This document shows, piece after piece, positions 9,583 to 18,893 of a stretch of DNA of 31,676 nucleotides. Every line of letters starts with the position of its first letter. The first letter of the stretch is position 1. The notes under the pieces were generated by a model, which worked only from the letters and a program-made list of their open reading frames with translations, had not been told where the DNA came from and did no database searches. The translations under genes and the position numbers were made by a program. This DNA is from Jimgerdemannia flammicorona (lineage: Eukaryota > Mucoromycota > Endogonomycetes > Endogonales > Endogonaceae): contig RBNI01000413.1 of NCBI GenBank assembly GCA_003990745.1, positions 1-31,676 on the forward strand, given 5' to 3'.

Positions 9583-10134
9583 ATGAGCATTCAAGGAAAT
9601 CATTTGGGACACAATTTTTCAAAAAGGTATATATACTAATCCTGATAGGCCATAAGGCACCTTTTGAAAAATTGCGCCCCATTTTATAACGACCAGCCCG
9701 CCCTTCTAGACGATTTCCATCTAATTGGTTCAAATTTAATAATTACAGTTATGGTTGTACTGCAAAGGTGTCATCGAACTGATTCCAATGATTCTGTTAT
9801 ATCAAATTCAGACGTCGCGTCGCTGGGAAGCGACGGAAAACTTGGCATTCCATCACTCATCATCCAAATATTGAATTGAGGTGGTTATAGTGAGCCCAAA
9901 TTCGTCAAATTCGTTCAGAAACGGTATTTGTTTTTAAAGAGTTTTTGTGCGTTGGTCAGCTGTTTCAACAAAAAGTCTCTAGCATTTTTTAGACACTATT
10001 ATCGCAAAATTTAAGAGCAGGTGATTGAGAATGCACAAATGGATACTAGAATCTGTTATTGTTGACAAGAAAAAATAAAATGGAAATAATAAAATACGCA
10101 CAAATTCATACAATACATGAATATTACTATGACG
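9583..10134. other. Spacer between members B and C
   Basis: Left-arm spacer without a gene. It contains the conserved block TTGTACTGCAAAGGTGTCATC and a small perfect hairpin at 9818-9835 (CGTCGCT, loop GGGA, AGCGACG) that is repeated in the D-E spacer. It then has the 3' flank block AAGAGCAGGTGATTGAGA downstream of C. Confidence 0.7.
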
Positions 10135-11629
10135 CTATTTTATCCGATATTTGGATTGAACACCCAAAGTCACGGCTGGGTACACCTTCTCCGGTAGGTG
10201 GGTCCAGGCAATTCCTTGGTTAACCCCATTGACAGAAAGGGCGCAAGTACGATTGATTTTATCCAGATGGAAAGTCACCACATCACCATTCCGAAGATTG
10301 ACGCCATAGTTGCGGGTTCCTCTCGGCCCAATTGCCTGCGGAGAGCAATTCGTGGAAGACCGGAATATCCACGCCGAAGACCTGGGTATCTGGGAATCGA
10401 AGGCAACGAAGTTCTCGTCTACTAACCCAATCCGATTAAAGGGATCCCGAGACGTGTTATATCCAATGGACTCGATCACTATGTCCCATTCGCACGTCCC
10501 ATCCTGAGTTGTCTTTAAAGGGACGGAGATCCGCGCCGTCTGTATCACAGACCCTGGGGTACCAGCAGAGGATTCCACTTCCACGACCTTGCCATCATCT
10601 GAGACGACAACTCGCCGACCGATATTCGATCGATCCCACTGGAGATCTTGACGTCCGCGATACCCGGACGGGTGACTCGTTGAACACATGGTGTTCTTGC
10701 ATGCATGGTGACAAAAGGCCATATAGTACGGAGACGTCTCCGCAAACCCATCGACCGCCTCCGTGAGGATCTTCAGACGATGCGGGCATACAAGGGTGAG
10801 GTTCACATGCCTCATCATGTTCAGCAGCAATGAGTTATTTCCTAGCCGAATTTTTCCCTCGCACCCAGGAACCATACTGGCGACATCACGCAAGACGTTA
10901 TGACGTTCCGCAACGTCGGATCCCGGCTCTTCGGCATGCGCCCAGACCCAGTCGATGACGCTCAGCAGCAGATCGTGTTCGGGAGTGACAAAGGTAGTCG
11001 CACCAGGTGCAGTGAAGAGTAGCTCGATCGCCTCTTTGGAGAGGTCTGTCAATTCTCCTATGGCGAGCTTGCGAGAGTAGAAGGGCTTAAGGAGCACAGT
11101 GTAGAGGTCTTTGCTGGCCTCACTCCATGGGATGGAGGCGGCGGCCTCGCTGAGGAGGGACGAGGAGACGCCAAAGTCGGAAATGTCTTGTGCACGCTCC
11201 AGCACCATTGCCATGAGCTTTGGGAGGAGAAGGAAGCTCGCTGCGCGGTAGATGTCCACCGCGGTGGTGATGGTGGCGTCATCGAGCGATTCGGTGTAGA
11301 TGAAGCCGAGGACGATGATGAGCGCTGCAGAAGTGATATCGTGGAGGACGACTCGCTGGGAAACACTCTCTTGCATGTTTCCGTACAGCATTGCCTTGAA
11401 GACGGGGCACCTTTGGAATATATGACATCAATTAAAATGAGATAGATTTATAAACTTGTGAAACACAATCAAGAAACGACCGAACACACCTTGCAGCTAG
11501 CACAGCACGGCAAGCGCCAAGTTCGACGCCATCAGCACAGACGATGGTTACGTCGTGGTAGGTTGTGTCTGTCCATATGGAAGCGATGTCGTCCTTGAGG
11601 CTAAGACCACTGTTGGATTGCACGTCCAT
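10135..11629 (-). CDS. BTB-BACK-SPRY protein, member C, 471 aa, intact
   Basis: Two exons: 11629-11490 and 11410-10135, intron 79 bp with GTGTGT donor and AG acceptor. Splicing restores LAARCPVFKAML, the usual BTB core. BTB spans about 20-130 with YHDVTIV (24-30) and an M-Q-E at 59-61 that fits the phi-x-E Cullin-3 contact motif of BTB adaptors. The normally conserved His of the aHR motif is Cys (GACRAVL). BACK spans about 140-255 (ELTDLSKEAIELLF, LLSVIDWVWAHA). A conserved Cys/His cluster C280-x3-C284-x4-C289-x3-H293 links to a SPRY domain (about 303-463: GDVVTFHLD, CALSVNG, GIAWTHLPEKVYPAVTL). Likely role by inference: Cullin-3 substrate adaptor with SPRY as target reader. The stop is a TAG replacing a Glu codon, removing a six-residue tail seen in paralogues. 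It is closely related to E. Confidence 0.92.
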
Positions 11630-11691
11630 ACTAAGTGTTTGATTGTCAAGGTATGTTCTGTCCACGTTAGATCACATGTTAATTAGCTTAA

Positions 11692-11706
11692 TGACGTCAC
11701 CACGTG
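11692..11706 (-). promoter_or_regulatory. CRE plus E-box module of member C
   Basis: A perfect palindromic TGACGTCA is followed without gap by CACGTG, 63-77 bp upstream of the ATG at 11629. The segment before it (TCACATGTTAATTAGCT) is also conserved among left-arm members. It is the likely binding site of a bZIP and a bHLH factor. Confidence 0.65.
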
Positions 11707-11714
11707 ATTATTTA

Positions 11715-11739
11715 CACTATTCTTCGCTAAGGAATAGTG
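11715..11739. repeat. Palindrome upstream of member C
   Basis: CACTATTC and GAATAGTG form an inverted pair around TTCGCTAAG. The right half is conserved upstream of A and F, the full palindrome only here. It could be part of the promoter or a decayed insertion scar. Confidence 0.5.
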
Positions 11740-12221
11740 CTCTGACCCGACCCATCCGCTCTTCTGGACGATTTTCATCGGCTAACTGGTTCAAATTTAA
11801 TAAATGTTATCGGACCGATTCCAATGAGCCTGGTTATATATATATATATCATATTCGGACGTGAGAAGCGCCGGAAAAATTTCAATTTGCTTGGCATTCT
11901 ACCACTAATCATCCAAATATTGAATTGAGGTTGTTCTAGTGGGCCCAAATTCGTCAAATTCGGTGATTCATCGCTCAGAAACAATATTTGTTTTTAAACA
12001 TATGGCACGAGTTTTTGTGAGTTGGTCAGCCGTTCCAACAAAAGGTTTAGTATTTTTTTAGGCAAATTTTAAGAAAAGGCGATTGAGAACACACAAATGG
12101 TAACTAGAATCCGAATCATTTATTTTTGGTAAGAAAAATAACATAGAAATAATAAAATACACACAAATTCATACAATATGTGTCAATCGGCTAAGAAATG
12201 GAAGAAAAATTTAAGACAACA
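11740..12221. other. Spacer between members C and D
   Basis: Left-arm spacer with a TA dinucleotide run near 11836 and the conserved 3' flank of D (AAAGGCGATTGAGAACACACAAATGG). No gene is seen. Confidence 0.7.
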
Positions 12222-13686
12222 CTATGTGTATGCATGACGCTCTTTTATCCGATACTTGGATTGACTGCGCAAAGCTACAGCGGGATAAACCTCCTCCGGA
12301 AGGTTGGTCCATGCAACATTTTGTTTAACCCCATTGATAGAAAGGACACAAGTATGGTTGATTTTATCCAGACGCCAAAGTCACAACATCGCCACTTTTG
12401 CAAAGTGGTGCCATTCGGTAATACCCATACCGATGACCCGGTCTTCATTTTGGAATCGAATCCAGTGAAACTCTCGCTCACCGATCCTGCTGAAGGTCTC
12501 CGCATACCCGCTATATACAGGTGCATCTTTCAGTCCCTCTGAAACAACCACTATGTCCCATTCGCACAGACCTTTCTGAGTCGTTGTACCAGGGACGGAG
12601 ATCCGCGCGATCTGCTTCACGGATGACGGCGTCCCTGCAGAAAGTTCGACGACCTTGCCGTCGTTTGAGATGACAATGCGTGATCCGACCTTCGATCTAT
12701 CCCACTGGGGATCTTGACTTCCGCGATACAGGGATGGGTGTCCTGTTGGGCACACAGTGTTCTTGCATGCATGGTGACAAAAGGCCATATAGTGCAGAGA
12801 CGTCTCCGCAAATCCATCGACCGCCTCCGTGAGGATCTTCAGACGATGCGGGCATACAAGAGTGAGGTTGACATGCCTCATCATGTTCAGCAGCAACGAG
12901 TTATTTCCTAGCCGAATTTTTCCCTCGCACCGGAACCATATTGACAACATCACGCAAGACATTATGACGATCCGCAACGTCGGGGCCTGGTTCTTCGGCA
13001 TGCGCCCAGACCCAGTCAATGACGCTCAACAGCAGATCGTGTTCGGAAGTGACAAAGGTAGTCGCACCGGGTGCAGTGAAGAGTAGCTCGATAGCCTCTC
13101 TGGAGAGGTCTGTCAATTCTCCTATGGCGAACTTGCGAGAGTATAAGGGCTTAAGGAGCACAGTGTAGAGGTCTTTACTGGCCTCACTCCACGGGATGGA
13201 GGTGGCGGCCTCGGTGAGGAGAGACGAGGAGACGACAAAGTCGGAAATGTCTTGTGCATGCTCCAGCACCATTTCCATGAGCTTTGGGAGGAGAACTCGC
13301 TGCGCGGTAGATGTCCACCGCGGTGGTGGTGGTGGTGTCATCGATCGATTCGGTGTAGATGAAGCCGAGGACTGCAGAGTTGATGTCATGGAGGACGACT
13401 CGCTGGGAAACACTCTCTTGCATGTTTCCGTATAACATTGCCTTGAATACGGGGCACCTTTGAGACCATATGACATATATGACATGAATTAAAATGAGAT
13501 AAATTTATAAACTCGTAAAACGCAATCAAGAAACGATCCAACATGCCTTGTAGCCAGTACTGCTCGACAAGCGCCAAGCTCGACGCCATCAGCGCAGACG
13601 ATGGTTACATCGTGGTAGGCGGTGTCTTTCCATATGGAGACAATGTTGTCCTTGAGGCTAAGACCACTGTTGGATTGCACGTCCAT
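12222..13686 (-). pseudogene. BTB-BACK-SPRY family member D, frameshifted chimeric pseudogene
   Basis: The ATG at 13686 begins exon 1 (MDVQSNSGLSLKD). The intron 13458-13546 (89 bp) has a GC donor (GCATGT) instead of GTGTGT. Frame lesions: one in the RAASFLLLPK segment (near 13295), one after NMVP (near 12930), one near 12480 (IGLVSES) and one near 12400 (LQSGDVVT). An in-frame loss removes part of SAALTVVLGF. The 3' end reads KYRIKERHAYT with TAG at 12222-12224. The BTB half matches B (a shared run of five Thr at DDTTTTTAVDIY, LEHAQDISD). The SPRY half matches A (SVKQIARISVP, SEGLKDAPVYSGYAETFS). It therefore looks like a recombinant of two subtypes. Confidence 0.9.
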
Positions 13687-13731
13687 GCTTAGTTTTTGAT
13701 TACCAAGGTATGTTCCGGTCACATGTTAATT

Positions 13732-13752
13732 AGCTCAACGCGTCCCCACGTG
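13732..13752 (-). promoter_or_regulatory. Degenerate CRE and intact E-box of member D
   Basis: The E-box CACGTG (13747-13752) is kept, but the CRE has decayed to CAACGCGTCC, losing the TGACG core found in the other members. The decayed site fits the pseudogene status of D. Confidence 0.5.
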
Positions 13753-14220
13753 ATGAGCATTCAAGGAAATCTAGTGCTCCGACCGCCCTTCTGGGACGCT
13801 TTCCTTCAAATTTAATAATTACAATTATGGTTGTACTGCAAAGATGTCATCGAACTGATTCCAATGATCCTGTTATATCAAATTCAGACGTCGCGTCGCT
13901 GGGAAGCGACGGAAAACTTGGCATTCCATCACTAATCATCCAAATATTGAATTGAGGTGGTTCTAGTGAGCCCAAATTCGTCAAATTCGGATGATTTGTC
14001 GTTCAGAAACGGTATTTGTTTTTAGAGAGTTTTTGTGCGTTGGTCAGCTGTTCCAACAAAAAGTCTCTAGTATTTTTTTTAGACACTATTATTGGAAAAT
14101 TTTAAGAGCAGGTAATTGAGAACGCGCAAATGAAAACTAGAATCCGAATCATTTATTGTTGATAAATAAAAATAACAATTCATACAATACGTATGAATAA
14201 TACTATATATATATATGACG
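13753..14220. other. Spacer between members D and E
   Basis: Left-arm spacer, nearly the same as the B-C spacer, including the hairpin CGTCGCT-GGGA-AGCGACG (near 13891-13909) and the block TTGTACTGCAAAGATGTCATC. TTTATT near 14152 gives an AATAAA on the minus strand about 65 bp downstream of the E stop, a plausible polyadenylation signal. A short TA run lies just downstream of E. Confidence 0.65.
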
Positions 14221-15721
14221 CTATTTTATCCGATATTTGGATTGAATACCCAAAGTCACGGCTGGGTACACCTTCTCCGGTAGGTGGGTCCAGGCAATTC
14301 CTTGGTTAACCCCATTGACAGAAAGGGCGCAAGTGCGATTGATTTTATCCAGATGGAAAGTCACCACATCACCACTCCGAAGATTGACGCCATAGTTGCG
14401 GGTCCCTCTGGGCCCAATTGCCTGCGGAGAGCAATCCGTGGAAGACCGGAATATCCACGCCGAAGACCTGGGTATCTGAGAATCGAAGGCAGTGAAGCTC
14501 TCGTCTACCAACCCAATCCGATTAAAGGGATCCCGAGACGTGTTATATCCAATGGACTCGATCACTATGTCCCATTCGCACATCCCATCCTGAGTTGTCT
14601 TTAAAGGGACGGAGATCCGCGCCGTCTGTATCACAGACCCTGGGGTACCAGCAGAGGATTCCACTTCCACGACCTTGCCATCATCTGAGACGACAACTCG
14701 CCGACCGATATTCGATCGATCCCACTGGAGATCTTGACATCCGCGATACCCGGACGGGTGACTCGTTGAACACGTGGTGTTCTTGCATGCGTGGTGACAA
14801 AAGGTTATATAGTACGGAGACGTCTCCGCAAACCCATCGACCGCCTCCGTGAGGATCTTCAGACGATGCGGGCATACAAGGGTGAGGTTCACATGCCTCA
14901 TCATGTTCAGCAGCAATGAGTTATTTCCTAGCCGAATTTTTCCCTCGCACCCAGGAACCATACTGGCGACATCACGCAAGACGTTATGACGTTCCGCAAC
15001 GTCGGGTCCCGGCTCTTCGGCATGCGCCCAGACCCAGTCGATGACGCTCAGCAGCAGATCGTGTTCGGGAGTGACAAAGGTAGTCGCACCAGGTGCAGTG
15101 AAGAGTAGCTCGATCGCCTCTTTGGAGAGGTCTGTCAATTCTCCTATGGCGAGCTTGCGAGAGTAGAAGGGCTTAAGGAGCACAGTGTAGAGGTCTATGC
15201 CGGCCTCACTCCATGGAATGGAGGCGGCGGCCTCGTTGAGAAGAGACGACGAGATACCAAAGTCGGAAATGTCTTGGGCACGCTCCAGCACCATTGCCAT
15301 GAGCTTTGGAAGGAGAAGGAAGTTCGCTGCGCGGTAGATGTCCACCGCGATGGTAATGGCGGTGTCATCGATCGATTCGGTGTAGATGAAGCCGAGGACG
15401 GTGGCAAGCGCTACAGAGTTGATGTCGTGGAGGACGACTCGCTGGGAAACACTTTCTTGCAAGTTTCCATACAGCATTGCCTTGAATACGGAGCACCTTT
15501 GGGACCATATGACATATATGACATGAATTAAAACAAGATAGATTTATGAACTCGTAAAACACAAGAAACGATCGAACACACCTTGCAGCCAGCACAGCAC
15601 GGCAAGCGCTAAGCTCGACGCCATCAGCGCAGACAATGGTTACGTCGTGGTAGATTGTGTCTGTCCATATGGAGGCAATGTCGTCCTTGAGGCTAAGGCC
15701 AATGTTGGATTGCATGTTCAT
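14221..15721 (-). CDS. BTB-BACK-SPRY protein, member E, 471 aa, intact
   Basis: Two exons: 15721-15582 and 15496-14221, intron 85 bp (GTGTGT donor, AG acceptor), giving 471 residues with exactly the domain plan of C: BTB (about 20-130), BACK (140-255), Cys/His cluster (C280, C284, C289, H293) and SPRY (303-463). The N-terminus is MNMQSNIGLS; the phi-x-E motif is L-Q-E at 59-61. Compared with C by eye, the first 147 residues carry roughly 19 differences, but the remaining 324 only about 11. This suggests a recent conversion tract over the 3' two thirds. It shares with C the TAG that removes the terminal tail: the codons after the stop still read RHIYI before a second stop. Role as for C: inferred Cullin-3 substrate adaptor. 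Confidence 0.92.
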
Positions 15722-15773
15722 AAGTAGTGTTTGATTACTAAGGTATGTTTAGATCACATGCCAATTAGCTCAA

Positions 15774-15781
15774 TGACGTCA
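15774..15781 (-). promoter_or_regulatory. CRE site of member E
   Basis: A perfect TGACGTCA, 53-60 bp upstream of the ATG. The adjoining E-box of the other left-arm members is lost here (CTCGTAACG instead of CCACGTG). Confidence 0.6.
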
Positions 15782-16148
15782 CTCGTAACGATGAAAAGAG
15801 TTTTAGTTCTCCGACCCGACCCGCCGGCCCCTTCTGGACGTTTTCCATCGTTTCCCACAACCATTGTAAATTTAATAATTGGAAGACCGCGTCGCTGAGA
15901 ACTTTCAATTTTCTGGGCACATTCCATCGTAACTTGATAACCTAACCATCCAAACCTTGAAGTGGGGAAGGTTCGAAATGAGCTCAAATTCGTCAAATGC
16001 GGATGGTTCGTCGCACAGAAAAAAGATTTGTTTTTGCTAAAAGCATAGCTTTCTGCCAGACTTTTGAAATAATGAAATACACACTAATCCATGTCAATCA
16101 GCTAAGAAATGAATGAAGAGGAGGGACAAAAATTTACGATAATACTAA

Positions 16149-16324
16149 TTATGTATATGCATGACGACCTCTTGTCCGATATTTGGCTTGACCGCTCAAA
16201 GTTACAGCAGGATAAACCTTCTCCGGAAGGTTGGTCTATGTAACCCCTTGTTTAATCCCATTGACAGAAACAGCACAAGTATGGTTTATCCAGATGCCAA
16301 GTCACGACATCTCCACTCCGCCAT
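16149..16324 (-). pseudogene. BTB-BACK-SPRY member F, deletion remnant
   Basis: Only the last roughly 55 codons of a SPRY end remain (SGDVVTWHLDK at 16318-16290; tail KYRTRGRHAYT with stop at 16149-16151), internally shortened and frameshifted. At 16320 they are joined directly to the start-codon context of a normal member (CCATGCTTAGTG and the upstream leader). About 1.2 kb of coding sequence was removed while the promoter and 3' end stayed. The SPRY end is of the A/D subtype. Confidence 0.85.
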
Positions 16325-16372
16325 GCTTAGTGTTTGATTATCAAGGTATGTTCCGTCCACATGTTAACTCAA

Positions 16373-16387
16373 TGACGTCACCACGTG
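16373..16387 (-). promoter_or_regulatory. CRE plus E-box module of member F
   Basis: An intact TGACGTCA and CACGTG, separated by one C, as in C, remain although the gene body is deleted. The MITE-free allele of the A upstream region (TATACACC) follows at 16412. Confidence 0.6.
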
Positions 16388-17454
16388 ATAAGCATTATTC
16401 AAGAGAATGCGTATACACCCCATTCTTCCTAAGAATAGTGCTCCGACCCGACCCTTCCGCCCTTCTGGACGCTTTCAACGTCTAATTGGCTGTACTGCAA
16501 AGGTGTCATCGAACTGATTCCAATGAGCCTGGTTATATCAAATTCGGACGACGGAAAACATTCAATTTGCCTGACATTTTATCGTAACTTGATAACTAAT
16601 CATTAAAATCTTGCGTTGAGGTGGTTCTAATTCGTCAAATCCGAATGATTCATCGTTCAGAAACGATGGAAAAAGTCTCGGGTGGCGGCTAATTATATCA
16701 AATGTAGCTAACAAAAATTATGATAGAAAATTCGAGTAAGATGATTAAGATGATAATAATATCAATAAAAGGGAGCATGTTAAATACATAATTAACCTGT
16801 AGATGGCGACTTTTTTATTGTATGGTATGTGCGTGAATTCAAGGATTGGATAAGAAAGAAAAGCTACAGCCAAAATGGTGCCCAAGACTTCATAAGTTGA
16901 AATGACTTGTCGATTTGATTCTTCCATTCTTGATGAGTTATTAGTGTATCACATTGCTTCTATTTTTACACTCAACCACGGCCCCTTCCCCATATTTAAC
17001 CTTCGCATATTGTTAAAGTATCGAGTAGCACCCTTTATCAAATGCGTCACTATAAAAGCCTCGATTATCCCACTCACCGACCATCCCAAGTATCCGTTGC
17101 CCACTTAAGTATGTGATGTCACTACATCTTGCATGCATCTGAACCCCTTTTTCTCACCTCTCTCATACACCAGCCCTTACTTAATTCATATCAATGCTCG
17201 TCACCCTTAGAAAATAAAATCGATCTCCACAAAGAATTAAAATGTAAACAGCGTCGCTTCTAGGAATCGGAGCGTGAGTAATAAAGGAGGTTTTCTGAGG
17301 TGGAGCTCGTGATTCTCAGGTTTTTCGAGCAGCTGTGCCGTGCTGCAATGTGGCCTAGCTATGCGCTATCAGTCATTGTTTGGTTTTAGAAAGACCGAGA
17401 GTGATGGATGAAATGGGTTTCGGCCAAGAGCGTGCCAATATTTAAAATAAAACG
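16388..17454. other. Edge of left arm and unique central spacer
   Basis: Up to about 16680 the sequence still matches left-arm spacers (GCTGTACTGCAAAGGTGTCATCG, AATTCGTCAAATCC). From there on it is unique, AT-rich and without a convincing gene; short open frames at 16745-16927 minus and 16902-17108 plus have no domain features. Confidence 0.6.
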
Positions 17455-17460
17455 TATAAA
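17455..17460 (+). promoter_or_regulatory. TATA box of the orphan gene
   Basis: TATAAA in an AT-rich stretch (TTTAAAATAAAACGTATAAAAG), 113 bp upstream of the ATG at 17573. Confidence 0.5.
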
Positions 17461-17572
17461 AGCACTCAAAACGTTCTTGTCAGTAGCACCACCCAAACCG
17501 AAGCTCGCATAGATTCATAGCCATCTTACAAAACAAATCTCCGAACATTCCAACCTTCTATCCCCCTCAAAA

Positions 17573-18055
17573 ATGCCAAATAAACTTCCGATCCAACGCC
17601 ACACCCTCCATCACGCCGCCGTGGAAGCCGATCCGCAGGCGCAGGACATACTGAAAACCTTTGGTCCCTCCCTCTCCAGCATCGTTCGCACCGCTGTAGG
17701 CCAGTTCAGGGCCGAAGAGACGGGAAATGACATGCACTTGGTGATGTCTTTCAAGTTTATACACATTGAAAAGACCCGCCAGCCTGCATTCGTGCTCTTC
17801 TCCGCTAGTTTCGGAACCGGAACGGACAGTCTGTCGTCTCTCCAACTGAACAGAAACCTCAAGCGCTTGGATTGGTCGCAGTTCTGGGATGTTTTCGATG
17901 CAAATTTGCATGGGGTCGACATGAACCCATCAGATGTCTACCAGGGGTTCTGGGAGATGGTCGTTGATAATGCGGAGGTCGACGGATTGGAACTGAAACG
18001 TACCCCTTGGGCAGATCGTTATGCCATCAGCATTCATTTGGATCTTGATTGTTGA
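17573..18055 (+). CDS. Hypothetical orphan protein, 160 aa
   Basis: A single-exon frame between the two arms. The start ATG has an A-rich leader (CTCAAAAATG), typical for fungal starts. The product (MPNKLPIQRHTLHHAAVEAD.. to ..ISIHLDLDC) is soluble, with no signal peptide or membrane segment. Visible parts are a mixed helical N-terminus (residues 15-50), a beta-rich middle (MHLVMSFKFIHIEK, AFVLFSASFG) and a C-terminal part with aromatic/acidic stretches (DWSQFWDVFDAN, VYQGFWEMVVDN). I do not recognise a family. It is unrelated to the BTB-BACK-SPRY proteins. An opposite-strand frame exists but has no promoter features; base composition and a TATA box favour this one. Confidence 0.7.
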   Translation: MPNKLPIQRHTLHHAAVEADPQAQDILKTFGPSLSSIVRTAVGQFRAEETGNDMHLVMSFKFIHIEKTRQPAFVLFSASFGTGTDSLSSLQLNRNLKRLDWSQFWDVFDANLHGVDMNPSDVYQGFWEMVVDNAEVDGLELKRTPWADRYAISIHLDLDC

Positions 18056-18330
18056 GACGATAGTAAATCCCAGGCCCGGTGGGAATGGTCAGATTTATAA
18101 ACAGACTGCAAGCGCTTTTGATAGTTGTGCTGCACATTTAGATGCGGTATTTGAGCAAAGCTAAAAACTAGCCTTATAAGCTGTAGCGATATGTCAGAGT
18201 TATAAGAACACATGCGCTGATAATAAGGATTTTCTTTGATATGTACACTTGGAATCCGTTTGAGATCGTACTGTCTTACATATCTATATAAGCAGTTTTC
18301 TTGGTGGAAAGATGTTACAACAAAATAAAC

Positions 18331-18387
18331 ATGACCAAATTCGCGATTACATTTCTCCTTCTGTTGGGAGAAGCTTCCGAGTTGTGA
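18331..18387 (+). other. Short frame with signal-peptide-like start
   Basis: The frame encodes MTKFAITFLLLLGEASEL and stops after 18 codons. A TATATAA lies about 45 bp upstream. The hydrophobic core (FAITFLLLLG) resembles a secretion signal. A GT..AG pair with a CTAAT-like branch sequence (about 18383-18420) follows. Beyond it a second open stretch (GYNSTEIDDLSSRRQV) exists, but no GT donor gives the right phase. It may be a decayed small secreted protein gene or chance. Confidence 0.25.
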
Positions 18388-18761
18388 TTTGGGTTTCTAA
18401 TTTATTGTGAATCTATCTTAGGTGGCTACAATTCCACTGAGATTGATGATCTGAGCTCCCGTCGCCAAGTTTCCGATGGCACCAACTCGTTAGAATTATA
18501 CCCTCGCCAATGATCTATACATTTTCAACAATTCCGGTTGTAACTCTGCCGAGGTTGCCATGACAATAACCTCCGGCGTCGAAATTGTGAGGCTGTAGTT
18601 GGAGCATAATATAACATTCCGTTGCCTCTCCTTATGCTTCAAAATATTGCGATTGGATCCCATGCACAAGCGCTGACATGTGTCTCACACAAGCGAGTAG
18701 CATTTATTTATACATATTTTTTACTTTATAATTAATCGAACGACTCAAAAACAAACAATCT

Positions 18762-18764
<3 letters not shown>

Positions 18765-18801
<37 letters not shown>
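18765..18801. repeat. Poly(T) tract, about 37 T
   Basis: An uninterrupted run of about 37 T. It could be the tail of a minus-strand retroelement to its right, but no RT, SINE boxes or target duplication are evident. Confidence 0.85.
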
Positions 18802-18852
18802 CTTTTTTCCCCACCAAGACACGGTCAACACTCCTGCTCCGAATTTTTTTTC

Positions 18853-18893
18853 TTTATTTTATTTTATTTTATTTTATTTTTATTTTTATTTTA
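18853..18893. repeat. ATTTT microsatellite
   Basis: Seven or eight copies of ATTTT with slight length variation. The same motif forms a longer array at 28543-28613. Confidence 0.9.

Noticed and set aside
18765..18801. Poly(T) as the tail of a minus-strand LINE or SINE
   Set aside because: No RT fragment, no A/B boxes and no flanking duplication could be found next to it.
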